Shown here piece after piece: positions 1-18,869 of a stretch of 64,000 nucleotides of DNA. Made by a program: the position numbers and the translations under genes. This DNA is from Hermodice carunculata. Lineage: Eukaryota > Annelida > Polychaeta > Eunicida > Amphinomidae. The stretch spans positions 96,456,804 to 96,520,803 of the forward strand of contig OZ026619.1 of assembly GCA_964020975.1 (NCBI GenBank), in the 5' to 3' direction. Numbering within the stretch: the first letter of the stretch is position 1; each line of letters begins with the position of its first letter. The notes below the pieces were generated by a model, which was given only the letters and a program-made list of their open reading frames with translations, was not told the origin of the DNA and made no database searches.

Positions 1-545
1 TCAACAACAAAATTCATTAAAAATCCAAAATTCATTGGACCATGACCATTTAATAAACCTGGTAGAGACTCGCATAAGGTTCATGCCCACAAAGTTTCAA
101 GTGAATCTGCTATATGGTTTTGGAGAGGAAGTCAAAAATGTGAATTTCCATCACAGTGTCAATGACCATTCACTTATATGAATAGAATGCATGCATCAAC
201 CAGAAAGCACTTAAATTGAAAAAAAAATCGTTAAAAATCAGGCATCAAGAAGAACAAATTAAGAACTAGAAGTCCCTAGGAGTGTTTCTGTGTGATATCA
301 AGCAAGTGGGTGAGCAGTTTCAGAGAGAAGATTTTTTAAGATCTCCACTAGGAAAGAAAAATAATAAAATATCCAACGATCACTGGAGCATGATCATTTG
401 AAGAAACTTAGTAAAGACCCACCCAAGGTACATTGCCACCAAGTGTGAAGTGAATGTGGATGACAGTTCCGGAGAAATTGGAAATGTGAATTAGCATTAG
501 AATGCCCATTGACTTGTATAGTAATGAATAACACATACCTTGGAG
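1..545 (-). repeat. CAGCTGA-family interspersed repeat, partial
   Basis: This stretch matches, in reverse orientation, the repeat seen at 2.9-5.2, 38.3-40.0, 43.5-44.4, 53.0-54.4 and 61.1-62.0 kb. Shared landmarks are the runs reading as Ala-less, stop-rich DNA around phrases such as ggagcatgaccatttgaa and accaagtttgaagtgaat. No open reading frame of substance is present. The hairpin end of the family is not visible here, so the copy is either truncated or cut by the window edge. Confidence 0.7.
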
Positions 546-564
546 CAATAAACTAGACTTTCTT

Positions 565-1760
565 CCTCCAAGCACATACATACATACCCTACTCTAGCAC
601 TATCATGTCACTCAAGTAGTGTTCAGCAAACGTTGTAGACGGTCACCATCAGCAGGCCCACAGAATATCAACACCCAAGCCATACCACAGGGTGCTCCAG
701 GAGGCATTCAAGTCTCGCGCCTCGTGAGCTCTTGCTGAGACAAGCTGTTAGGTACCAGTCCTCTCCAGTGCAGTCACATAAGCCTTAAGGATTGTCTGCT
801 TAATCCGCGAAGAAATCATGTTTCTGCAAAATTGCTCTTTATGAGGGTTACCAAGGGGTAGAAAGATGGCAGACCTCTGTCCCCTGAAACTGTCTATACG
901 TGAAAGGTACCAGCGAAGGGCTCTCAAGGATCCGGCAAGGTGGAAAGGCGTACACCCATAGGTTGCTCCAGTCCATGGCTAGAGAGTCCACCACTAGGGC
1001 CTGGGGGTTCAGGATAGGCAAGACATAAACCGGCAGTTTTGCATTCTCATAAGTTGCGAACAGGTCTGCATATGGAGTTCCCCATCTGGCCCACATAGCC
1101 TGAATGACCCTGGGGTGGAGCAACCATTCCGTCCCTGCTGGCAGACCCCTTCTTGAAAGTTGGTCGGCCAGGAAATTATGATACTCTGGGATGTGCCTTC
1201 CATGCGTGCAGATATCACATTTGAAGCACCATCTGGTGATGCACCCGGCTAACTCAATCAGCTTCTTGGACCGCTTCCCACCCTGCCTGTTGAGGAAGGC
1301 CACTGCACTCCTGTTGTTCCACATTATGAGGACATGTTTGTGCTCTACTTGGTCTTGGAAGTGGAGGAGCACCAAGCATATAGCCTTCAGGTCCAACCAG
1401 TTTATGTGATGAGATGTGCATGATGCTGGCCGAGGGCCTGATGCCATGCGGCTCTCACGTGAGCTCCACACCCAGATCAAGAAGAGTCCATGTAAATGGT
1501 GAGCAGGGCCTAAAAGAGCATTTCTTCGTGGATTAAGCAGACAATCCTTAAGGCCTATGAGATCTGGCTGGAAAGGCCTGGTGCCTTGCAGTTTGTCTCA
1601 GCCAGAGCTCACATGGTGTGAGCCTTCAATGCTGCCTGGCACACCCTATGGAATGTCGCGGTTGTCGACATTCTGCGGGCCTGCTGGTGATCATCCACCA
1701 CCTTCGCCGAGCACTACTTGTGTGACATGATAGTGCTAGAGGAAGGCATGTATGCCTTTG
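565..1760 (-). mobile_element. DIRS-like tyrosine-recombinase retrotransposon fossil
   Basis: On the minus strand, 1480 to 848 encodes an RNase H-like region of the DIRS type. Recognisable parts are WLDLKAICLVLLHFQ, NNRSAVAFLNRQGG, the HIPEYHNFLADQLSRR segment and the PYADLFATYENAKLP segment, in the order seen in DIRS/Ngaro-like elements. Following it on the same strand, 826 to 568 resembles the C-terminal part of the tyrosine recombinase. A second copy of that recombinase segment lies in the opposite orientation at about 1519-1757. The element is a broken fossil with several breaks, lacks its gag and most of its reverse transcriptase here, and looks old. Family assignment rests on motif order and has not been tested by a database search. 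Confidence 0.65.
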
Positions 1761-2059
1761 CGGGCATCACAGGCTACTTTGCTTAGGTTATGATACTGGT
1801 TCGTTGGGTCTTCCTGATCCCATCAGACCAGCCACCATGTTCCAGTTAATGGCACTCTTGTGGTTTAGATTCGATGCAGGCCTATACGTCAGTGCATTTC
1901 TTAGTGGGCCTTGTAGGGCTTCATGCCTTGTTGACCTTATCTGAAACAGTATCAGGCAGTTTGACCCAATGTCCTTTCCTGTTGCCAGTCTGACCTGGGA
2001 GTTCACTGCCCTAAGGAACCATAGATCGCCCTCAAGGCATGCCTGTTTCACCACCAGGT

Positions 2060-2870
2060 CTTGTTAAGACCTCCAGGTCTGATGTAGCTGAAACTGATAC
2101 CGTCTTATATACCGCCATGATTAAACTGAACTCCTTATATGATTGCTTGTCATTGATTGACCCATCTTTGATGACATTGTCGAACCCACTTGTACCACGT
2201 TCATCCTGACCCCTATGGATGCCAAGGACTCTTCGGTTGCATTTCCGTTGTACTTTAAATATATTTACAATGGCGAGAGACCTTTTTGTAAAATAAAAGA
2301 TACCACAGAGACCACCGGGGGATTTTTACAAAGGACACTGCAACCTGAAGGTTCGGGCTTGGGCTGTTCGGCCTTGGAGAGCGCGGGCGGGCCGGGCTGT
2401 CATCACAGACCTGGACGTGGCTGTTTCCGTTTTTAAAACACAATTTGGGTGCAAAATACTGGATGTGAGATCATTAAATGAAAAAACAAAGTCCAAATAT
2501 TTGAGTAAATATTTTTAATCCCATAGAAGTACCCAGTCTTCAGGGACCACGCCATAGGACCACTGACACTGTATCATTTTTTGCAATATTGCACTGACCA
2601 TTTTAATCAAGTCTTAGAGGTAGTCCCGCAAGACAAGGACCACTGTACTTTAAATGTTTCAAATAAACTTAAAAGTACTGAAGTACTTTAAGATTAAAAC
2701 ACTTAATGATTGCTTCTTGTTTGAACGTTCTTCTATTGTATTTACTTTCTCCTCCTATGGTAAAATTTTGGTCCCTCCTCCTCCTCCCCCCCCCCCCCCC
2801 CCCATGATTTTGCTCTTCTTATTTTTTCCCTCCTGCCTTCAATACCGAGAGGTGGTGTGAAATGTTTAGC
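2060..2870. other. Intergenic sequence, no gene recognised
   Basis: No coding motif, RNA gene or clear repeat was recognised. A C-rich tract (CTCCTCC followed by an uninterrupted C run ending near 2803) lies at about 2777-2803. Confidence 0.5.
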
Positions 2871-5222
2871 AAAAAATAAGTGGCCAAAGTTGGATCCGCT
2901 TCAGATTTACTGGGAATGTATATGGACTTGACTGCCACCAATTTTTTCAATAAATGATAGTGCTGTCATTTTCTGATTTTTAACAAATTTGAAAAATTCA
3001 GAAAAATCGGTAAGGGAATGTGTCCATGTTAGCAACAGTGATGAAGGTTTTAAACAAAGGTGACCTTGATATCATTCTGAAGTTGACATGCACAGGACCA
3101 CTTCAGTCTGATCATGTAAGGTCAGATGAGCCCAGGACTGTCACAGTCCTCCTGTTTTGGCAAAATCTTTAAAAAATCCTCTCCCAGACCACTGAGCCAA
3201 TAGCTTTGAAACTGCTTAGAGATCAATCTGCGGACCACTAGATCTCAATTTGCTTACCAGGTGGTGCTGCATTATTTTTCGCTATTTTGGTTGTTATAAA
3301 GCCATTTTTTCTTCTCCAAATTCTTCTTAGATTAAAACTTGGTGGAAACGTAGCTTGTGGAAGGATCAAGCGAAAGTGTACACTAGGTGATGATATTCCG
3401 CATCTCTGATTTTTAACGAAATTTTCATATTGGGTCAATATCGGTTAATGCACACTTTCCCATTGATTACTGCGCAGGTTAATGGGGATTGCGATGGTAA
3501 GTCACATTTTTTACTTCTTTCCCAAAACCATCAACCCGACTCACTTTAAATATGGTGGGGATGTACCTTGGGCGAGATTTGACCAGTTTCTTTCAAATGG
3601 TCACACTCCAGTGAGTTTTAGATTTTTTGCCCCAAAATATAAATCTCTGAAGCGCAAAGCCAAATGATCCTAGATTGCATAGGGACACTTCAGCAGATCT
3701 TGAAACTTTAATTTGTTCAACAGGTGGTGATGTTATATTTTCACTTTTCATTTTTTTTTCACTTTTCGTGACTTTTTCTGTTTTAACTTTTCTTGACTTT
3801 TTCTCCCAAATGGTAAGCTGGATCCTCTTCAGATTTATTAGGAATGTACATGGGCTTGATGTCCACCCAATATGTTCAATACATGGTGGTGCTGTCATTT
3901 TTTTTTTATTTTTAAGGGGCCGTCTGTAAAGCTATTTTGCAGTATCAATTTTAGAAAATCAAGATTTTCTTGTTTGTTTTTTTTCTTCCGCAGAATAGGA
4001 GAGATTATGTACCAATCTACAATACGGCCAAATGTTGAGTTTGAAAAATGTCAATTTTTGTGAGAATTTTGGAGCTAAAGAAATCATGGCTTTTGGTCAA
4101 ACAACCACATGGTTTTGTATTTACAACAAAATGTAAATGAGCTGTCAGTCAGACTTAGGTCTGCTAGGCAATTGGAAGTGATCAAACTACTTAAAGGTTG
4201 GGGAGAACAATGGGCCAGTGAGCTAGGGAGAGAACAATGGGCCAGTGGGCTAGAAAGAACAATGGACTCTCTTAATCTTATTTTAGTGACTGAAACCAGC
4301 TATTAGGAAACCAAATATTTGTGATCTTCTCCTGGAAAAAAAATCACAGATTCCTTTTAAACATGGATTTATAAGATAAATTTTAATGACAATATATCAA
4401 AGTAAAGTATTATGAGAGTACTTCTCACAAGACAAGTGTCGATCAGAAGGAGTCAATACATTTTCTTCAACGGCCATTTTACCGCTCACTGAGAGCCAAT
4501 TAGACCTAAATTGCATTTTCTCACAATTCTAATTTTTGTCTGACTTCTCAGAGGTTTTCAAGAGATTGCTCGTAAATGGTTGAACCAATATTGATGAAGT
4601 AAATAACTCTTGAGAATATACATTCTCGCCTAGGAGCGGTATGCGGCGTTTATATAAATTTCTATATTTTGTAGCTTTTTTTTTTTTTTTTGATGTTGAA
4701 TTACACAAAGTAGAAAGTTGAAACAGTGCCTCTTTATAAATTAAAAAAAAATGTTCCTTTGGCTTTTAAAGAGAAAACAAACGTTCCTAGACATTACATC
4801 AAAGTTTTTTTGTACTAAATTTGAAGATTTTATGTAAAACATTATGGTTTGTAGGCCCAGAAAACCTCTGAAGTGGACCCCTTTGAAATGTGTCGCATAT
4901 CACTTCAAATAACGAGAAAATGATGACTTTGTCTTCACATAATGAAATTTAGATTAATATCTACAAGAAAATTATGGTTTTGGGGGCTAAAAGCAATATT
5001 TTAGAAAGGAGAGTAGAATAAGATACCGCGACACTACATATGCTGACCTTTGCAGACGGCCCCTTAACAATATCAAACTCGGTAAGGGGATATGTTCATG
5101 TAAGCAACAGTGATAATGGTCTGAAATGAAGGTCACGTTGATATTCTGAAGTTCACAGGACCACTTCAGTCTGTGCATGTAAGATCGGCTGAGCACAGGA
5201 CTGTCACAGTCTTATTGCTTGT
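2870..5222 (+). repeat. CAGCTGA-family repeats, two adjacent copies
   Basis: Two copies in the plus orientation. The first ends at about 3150-3167 and the second at about 5190-5222. Both end with a palindromic hairpin built on ggactgtcacagtcc (diverged in the second copy), preceded by a tgagc segment and followed by a T/G-rich terminus. The interior repeats the recurrent blocks of this family (accaggtggtgctgcatt, acttggtggaaacgtag and similar). No protein is encoded; the short frames inside change between copies. Confidence 0.65.
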
Positions 5223-5224
5223 TT

Positions 5225-5255
5225 ATCATCATCATCATCATCATCATCATCATCG

Positions 5256-5286
<31 letters not shown>

Positions 5287-5287
5287 T
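5225..5287. repeat. (ATC)n microsatellite
   Basis: About 20 units of a TCA/ATC trinucleotide with one interruption. It abuts the left terminus of the MITE at 5290. Confidence 0.95.
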
Positions 5288-5289
5288 AA

Positions 5290-5462
5290 CTCTTTCAGTG
5301 CCAATCACGTCTAAAGTCGATCTACTAAAGTGAAACTAGTCTGAATTATCATTGGGATCTCAGTTTCGTATTCCTCGTAAAAAGCCCTTTCATTCAAGTA
5401 CCAGCATGCCTTTAGTTCCAGAGAAAAGCTGTTGACTCAGTCAAAATTTGGCACTTAAAGAG
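5290..5462. mobile_element. TTAA-flanked MITE (piggyBac-like ends)
   Basis: The terminal inverted repeats are CTCTTTCAGTGCCAA on the left and TTGGCACTTAAAGAG on the right. TTAA precedes the left end at 5286 and TTAT follows the right end, consistent with a decayed TTAA target duplication as used by piggyBac transposases. The 173-bp interior has no frame. A related copy lies at 45292-45531; both share the internal phrase tttcaagtacca.catgcct. Confidence 0.6.
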
Positions 5463-5466
5463 TTAT

Positions 5467-5501
5467 TATTAATGATGATGATGATGATGATGATGATGAT
5501 A
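5467..5501. repeat. (GAT)n microsatellite
   Basis: Trinucleotide run on the right side of the MITE, in inverse orientation to the (ATC)n run on its left. Confidence 0.9.
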
Positions 5502-5725
5502 TGTGACTGTCGCAATCACATCGAAACCCAATTTTGAAAGCATAATGCCAATATCTCCACACATAAATTGGGTAAAAGGGCATTTAATATGAAATGAAGC
5601 CACAGTATATAGAATCTTTCTGAAATGCCACAAGAAGAGAAACGTAAACCGGAGCTATCTACTAATTAGTAGTATGATGCTTGGGCACCGATAACAACGT
5701 CTGAACTATGTACAAATCTCCTTGG

Positions 5726-5947
5726 TCAAACATCAACACTGATTGTAATTTCAATGTGAAATAATAATTCTTCAGATTCAGCAGGAGTTTTGTAGGATTC
5801 CGCCGTCATCTCCAGAAACGTGAGAACCAGCCGAGCTAAACTGGCGTAAAATATCTTGACAGAGCACACTGCATCTTCAACAAATGGATAATCGAAATAT
5901 GTTCTAGGATCGTCAACGCAAATGTTCTGGTTGACGGGGCCAGGTGA
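5726..5947 (-). CDS. Exon-like open frame, function unknown
   Basis: A minus-strand frame with no stop for 73 codons reads through DDPRTYFDYPFVEDAVCSVK, SLARLVLTFLEM and ELLFHIEITISVDV to a TGA at 5726. It has no early Met, so it would have to be a terminal coding exon. A possible 3' splice site is the cag at about 5933, just before the Asn-Ile-Cys codons. It lies about 1.8 kb downstream of the polysaccharide monooxygenase gene on the same strand but is not needed by that gene, which has its own stop. The amino-acid composition looks protein-like, yet a frame of this length can occur by chance, and no family was recognised. Confidence 0.22.
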   Translation of the reverse strand, partial: SPGPVNQNICVDDPRTYFDYPFVEDAVCSVKIFYASLARLVLTFLEMTAESYKTPAESEELLFHIEITISVDV

Positions 5948-5959
5948 TTAGAACTCAAA

Positions 5960-7784
5960 GAGTACCCTTTCTGTGTTCATTGTAAGATAAAATTAATATC
6001 AATTAATGTTAAGTTTGGTGCAGTACTTTATGTTACCATGTTCATTTGGAAACATAACGAACTAGACCAAAGTTTAAACGAAATGTGACATTGATGCTAA
6101 GGATTTATGAAACAGACTGTTTTTTTGTTGTAGTTGTTGTTGTTGTTGTATGGCCTCATAATGTTCAGGGTTAAGCTTGTCTAGTTTGTTTCCAGCCATG
6201 TGTTTGACTATATTTCATGATAAAAATCCACACTCCACTAGCCTCTTTAGCAGACCAGGCTCAATATTATCAAGTAGAGTGGATAAAACATGGAAGTTGG
6301 CATGTTTAGTTAGCAACAATTCCACAAGAAGCGTGTCAAAGCTAGGACAGACCAAAGGGTTAAAACTGGATTGGCGTCTCTGCCTTGTAAGTGTTGGCTA
6401 TGCAAAAAGAGACAATTGTAGTTCATGGATTTATGTAATTACATTTTACGATTTTTCGGGCTTGTCTTTAACAGTGACGTTCTGTGTAACTCAATTTGGA
6501 ATTGTGAGTACTGCAAACGTCTGAGTCAATGCAAAGTTCGACAGCTGCGAAATGTAAGCTTGGGCTGGATAAAGTAAAGTTGTTCGTGCAATCAATTGCA
6601 AAAGAAACAGTTTCGTATTCTCTTGCGCAGTGCTTCCATCTTGAGGTTTATTCGTTGTATTTCCAGGTTTATGTCTGCCGAGAGATTGCTGGAAAATTAA
6701 TTAAATACAACAAATCAGGCTACTGAGAAATGAGTTTGGACAAACTACCCCTTGTCCTCCAACATTCCGGAAAATGAATATTTAATTTTGCATTGCGTTC
6801 AAAACACAAGGCATGACATGCAAGTACACAATATACCGAGGCTACTCATACAGAGCATGCAAACGAGATTCATCTACATTGGGAAAAAACTGGTTCCATT
6901 TCCATTTATTCTCTATCTATTCATTGAATGCATCTACCCGTCAGTGCAATTTCAACACCAGATCCAGGCTACACAAAGTTGCTGAAAGAGACAGAAAAAA
7001 GCCACATCCCTAACGAGTTTAAAGCACGTAATTGTGCCACTCAATCCAAACCAACAAATTCTATGAACTGTACATTTGGAAAAGGGGGGGGGGGGTTGAA
7101 ATTCAGTTGCCACAAATTAAAATTCGTTTCAAGGTAGTCTGTAGATAATATCTTTTGTACTATTGAATTTCACACAGGATGAGAAAATGGGAGAAGAGGT
7201 CACGAGCAATTCTATTCTGCTGAATATACTACTTGATATACAAAATTCTTGAAGGCTCCAGTATGTAAAAGCAGCCTTGGATAAGTTATAGTTACTTTTA
7301 GCACTAAGGCAACACAACATTCAGCATTATTTAAGCTATACCTTTAGATTTATCATGAGAAGTTTTGTGCATGTAAATGCAGTGCTTTTAATGAAGGTGC
7401 AAATTACAATGGGCAGTAATGGCAATACACAACTCCTGACTGAAGTGCCCCCTACTGGCTGGATACAAGAACCTCCCATTCTTGATCCTCTCTAGTGCAT
7501 TACGCTTGTTTAAGTGCATTTAATATAAATTAGCTGGCTTTCCTGCATATATCTCATGTTATCTGAAGTCGCATTGTGTGTGATTCAGGTAACCATTGCA
7601 GAACATTTGGAATCATCTACATATATTACGCATTAGACTGTGCATAGTTTTTCACTTTTTGTGGCAACTGGATCTTAACGTCCACCTGGTCGTCTATTCC
7701 ATATTGGGTTAAGTTCAGTAGGTCTACTGACTATATATCCATTGGTTAAATACCTCTAATGGTCAGCTACAAAGCACCGATCCC
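5960..7784. other. Intergenic sequence downstream of the monooxygenase gene
   Basis: Mostly unique-looking AT-rich sequence. A short GTT run at 6125-6149 and a G tract at 7085-7096 are the only low-complexity features noticed. Frames present are short and carry no recognisable motif. The 3' untranslated region of the minus-strand monooxygenase gene must begin here, but no confident poly(A) signal was picked. Confidence 0.5.
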
Positions 7785-14913
<7,129 letters not shown>

Positions 14914-14951
14914 AAGAAATGATTCATCAGTTTTTTAAACTGATTTTTGAA

Positions 14952-15134
14952 TCAAATAAATTGGCAATAAAGTTCTTTTCGGAATCCTATAAATTTAATA
15001 AAAGCGAGTTTTTTGGGAAGTCTGTCGACGGGCTGATCCTCCATTTCATCGCGAGTGACTTCAGTATACTTCCTCGGTAGGCCTAAGCCGTATCTGCGTT
15101 TTGCGGCTCCCAGACATCGATCGAATAATCCCAT
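14952..15134 (-). CDS. Short open frame beside the monooxygenase gene, function unknown
   Basis: 60 codons from an ATG that directly follows ttattttttag, which is both an in-frame stop and a plausible 3' splice site. The product starts MGLFDRCLGAAKRRYGLGLP and continues with RKYTEVTRDEMEDQPVDRL. The acidic/basic composition looks protein-like. It lies just upstream of the monooxygenase start on the same strand, so it could be the last exon of an upstream gene, or chance. I did not recognise a family. Confidence 0.28.
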   Translation of the reverse strand: MGLFDRCLGAAKRRYGLGLPRKYTEVTRDEMEDQPVDRLPKKLAFIKFIGFRKELYCQFI

Positions 15135-15289
15135 CTAAAAAATAATGCTGAGATGCGACATTCCCTGTCTTCAGTGGACCGAACCAATCACAGCGTGCCA
15201 TCACAGTCGTTCCTGCATTTTCAGTTGGAATCTTGATCACGTGTGCGATTTCAGAATTCCAATTTGTGGTTATGCATACCAAGTCCAAG

Positions 15290-16054
15290 CGACTCTCATC
15301 ATATTATGATTCAATGAGTTCTTTCATACAGGAAAATCATTAAACTTAACGCAGATATAAGTAAATGCAATTGGACATATTCAACGGCACATCCTATAAA
15401 AGCTGCCGAAATTGTCGGCTTTGCCCGAGGGTGTACTTGGCTTCGTTACTACTATTGTTATCCAGGGACGTTTTTACTGCCTGGGTGCCTTGACCTATTG
15501 TCTGTTAATAATTATAGACCAACTTACATGACTTATTTTGCTGTCGAGAGAGGGAATTAAAACAATGCGAATTGAAACCCATGCAGGTGAACACACAGGA
15601 ACGAAAATTTAATGTTTTGTGTGACATGTGTTTCAGTTCGCTTCATATGCTCGTGGAGCGATCTTCCTCCACTAACTTGGAAACTGTGGCGCTGTGTCAT
15701 GTTCCCAACCTGCCAGGAACGTGTCGCCAAAGCATGGGCATACATGATTGATCCTAAAAACTATGTGCGTTACTTTTGGTCAGCACAACTTAAATATATA
15801 TTATACTACTTTAACATGTCAAGTCCTTACTGACTGCATCAAGTTTGTTGGGGGTGGGGGTGGGGTGGGGGTGGATTGGTACATTTTCCTCACAAAGTGG
15901 CTGGAGCCGAAGAAAATGTTTAGCTGAGCCCATTGCAAGTCCCCATTTCTCAATGTCTGTGATTTTTATTCGTCAGAGATTCTTCTGTTGTGGAAAGCAA
16001 TCAAGAGTTACCCAGTTTCAGATAAGAGTTGTCTGATAGACTATATATAACATG

Positions 16055-16055
<1 letters not shown>
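15290..16055. other. Intergenic sequence, no gene recognised
   Basis: Contains a G-rich stretch at 15849-15873 (ggggtgggggtggggtgg), a candidate G-quadruplex. Frames present show no family motif. Confidence 0.5.

Positions 16056-16057
<2 letters not shown>

Positions 16058-16134
<77 letters not shown>
16058..16134. repeat. (TA)n microsatellite
   Basis: About 75 bp of TA dinucleotides directly left of a decayed pogo-like repeat. Confidence 0.98.
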
Positions 16135-16140
<6 letters not shown>

Positions 16141-16142
16141 CA

Positions 16143-16320
16143 AACGGTGGTCCCTCTCTTGAGAGACCACTCCAATGAGGTACAACCTGTCTTGAAAGAC
16201 CTCCTTTCCAGGATACTTTACATAGTACTTTTCATATTATTTACACCTCTTATGAAAGACCAACTGTCTTGAGACCATAATTTTGTCATCCCTTAGAGTG
16301 GTCTTTCAAGACAGGTTTTA
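16143..16320. mobile_element. Decayed pogo-like MITE
   Basis: The left part ggtccctctcttgagagacc and the right part gagtggtctttcaagacagg are inverted relatives of the ends of the intact element at 40042-40220. Terminal CAGTGG bases are lost or mutated and the target duplication is not visible. Confidence 0.5.
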
Positions 16321-16440
16321 TTCTACATGTATATAAATAAATATATACATTTAAGACGTCCATGACAGCATTTAATGAGAAATATATACAAGCCAATATA
16401 CATCTGTACACACCAATATGCATCTATACACACCAATATA

Positions 16441-18240
16441 CATGTTTGTTTGTTTGCTTGTTTGTACTTGCTGACCCAATCAGCAAAGCTGTTCTTCCTT
16501 GGGGCCCAGTTACATAAAACAGCAAACACACATTAAGACACGTATGACATAAAGAACAATTTGTACAGTACATCAAGATGACATCATAAGACAAAAGACA
16601 CCATAAGATATATGAAGTATTGCAGCATTAAAACAGAATGTTCGAAGAGTAAGTCCTGAAATTGTCGTACATTTAAGTTCCAAACATGGTTGTCCTGTAT
16701 TTACTCTCAAACTGTTCCAAGTTGACAGCCGACCTTAACTGGGGTTCCAGATTGTTCCAGGAATTTGCACCGTTGTGAGCTAGACTGCTTGAATTTCAAT
16801 TCGTCACACTTTGGTACATAAAGAAATTATGGTAAGAACTTCTTGTATTGAGATTATGAATGTCACGAATGAAACGAAATTTGTCAGTCAAATACTCAGG
16901 AGATAAGCCATGAAGACATTAGTATGTTAGAGTTGCCAAATAAAAAAAATTGCGTTTCTCAAGTGACTGCCAGCCTAATTGTTGCACTAAGAGCTCTGGG
17001 TTGACAGTGTAATAAGAATACCCGTGACTATCTTTGCATGCCGATTCTTCAGTCTCTAAAGTATATTTTGGTACTTTTTACAACAGTTCTCCCAAACTGT
17101 GTCACAATAGTCGAAGTATGATAATATAATGCTATTGTATACAAACTTTTATAAATGTGTAGGTAGAGTATACCTTAGTCAACTCAGCAGGCCAATCTTT
17201 GGGCTGACTTTTGATACAATATAATCTATACGAGAGCACCAGGTGAGTTTAGAGTCGACCACAACTCCAAGAAGCACTGCAATTGGTCGCATCGTCGGCA
17301 AATAAATGACATTTACTATGCATCAATGAGGTGTGAAAATCATTAATATAGATTAGGAAATGGTTAGATCCGAGTGAGAAACCTTGTGGAACGCCAAGTT
17401 TAATAGTTTGTATCTTAGAAAGTCGCCCATTGCATGATACCGACTAACCGGTTTTCAAGATAAGACCTAAACCAGGGATATTCATTATCAGATATGCCAT
17501 AATCTCTTATTTTATGCAGGAGTATCGGGTGGTCGATAGTATCAAAGCATTTCTGTAAGTCCAAGAAGGCACCTACTGTGGGTTTACTCTGGTTGATAGA
17601 ATCAAATTCAGCCAGTCGTCGACCATTGAATGGAGAGCCGTTTGGGTAGAATGGTATTTCAAAAAGGGTGATTGGTCAGCTGTAATTAGTTTGTTACATA
17701 AAAGATATTCTAAAAATTCCGCTTGCACATGCTTGTCCAAGATTCTGCTTAAATGGGATAGTACGGATATGGGCCGATAATTAGAAAAATCGTCGCGCGT
17801 GCCGTTGTCTTTATAAATTGGTGAGACGAGCGCAATTTTCCAGTCAGTAGGAACTGTATCGGTAAAGACAGACAAATTAAATATATGGGTCCGCACAGGG
17901 CTAATAGTTTCAGATGCGAGGTACAGTAGGTAACTGTCCATTTTTATTATGTCAAGAGAGCTACGCTGAGATATAAGACGTAGCTGGGTACCAACATAAT
18001 TACAAGTAATAGGAGATATGCATATTAGGTCCCCGCCCCAACTACATACCTGATTGCCTAGTCTCGCTTGGTGAGATATGGCGAGATACGGGCCGGTATC
18101 TTGTGGAGGCAAGCGGGATATTACGAATATTTTGGAAATACTGACTACTTATTAAAGGCATATGGAAAGTTTTCTTATATATGGCCCGGGAAGTACTAGA
18201 AAAATTCCAGTTTGGCATTTGTGAACTTGAATTTCTCAAA
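16441..18240 (-). mobile_element. 5'-truncated LINE with reverse transcriptase, CR1/L2-like
   Basis: On the minus strand, 18112-17573 encodes the fingers and palm start of a LINE reverse transcriptase: VPTDWKIALVSPIYKDNG, FSNYRPISVLSHLSRILDKH and the STQTALHSMVDDWL block. Downstream are a FDTIDHPILLHKI block, GVPQG followed by IYIND, and the catalytic FADD at 17303-17292. The 3' region runs to a CAAA-type tail at about 16441-16470. Several stops and frame changes separate the blocks, so the copy is dead. The endonuclease is not recognisable; truncation lies near 18240. Upstream to 18630 the sequence is open in one frame but not recognised. Confidence 0.8.
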
Positions 18241-18869
18241 GAATGCTAATTTTGTGAGAAATGAGTATATGCCCCGCCTGTGACAGTGATGCGACCTGCA
18301 CGTCCCCATGATCACCAGGCGTCAAACCCGTGCTTTGTGGCGGCAAATTAATATGCATACTGCGCATTGGCGAAAAGGAGAAGCGACTTGAAATTGAGGG
18401 TGCCCTGATTCTCGGGGGTGCAGCATCTCTATCAAATTTCAAGGAGAGATTTGTAGTTGTCATTTGTGAGGAGTTACAGTTACCTGTGCAGGTAACCTCA
18501 TTGTGAATTCTGTGTTTGAAGTTCCCGCCAACCCGCCATGTCTTTCTTTCCCCAAGTTTAATATCTTTTGACAACTGATTTTGTGCATCCAGATTTATTT
18601 TTTGGGTTGTACATTTGAGGTTCATTTTTGTGTTTGTTTTGTAGTAAGAAATTTTGGTTTGTTTTTGTTTTGTTATCTTTGTTTTTGTTTTTGATTTTTT
18701 TTTTTTTGCCTTTCATTTTTTCCCCTTTGGTTTTCTCTTTCTTCCAACTAGAAAGTATTTTGTCGATTTTTGGGCTGATTTATTTTTTGTATTCTGGAAA
18801 GAATTTTTGATAATTTTGGCTCTTAGTTGTCACTTATTTGGCGGTGTACATAACTTCCAAGGAGTTGCA

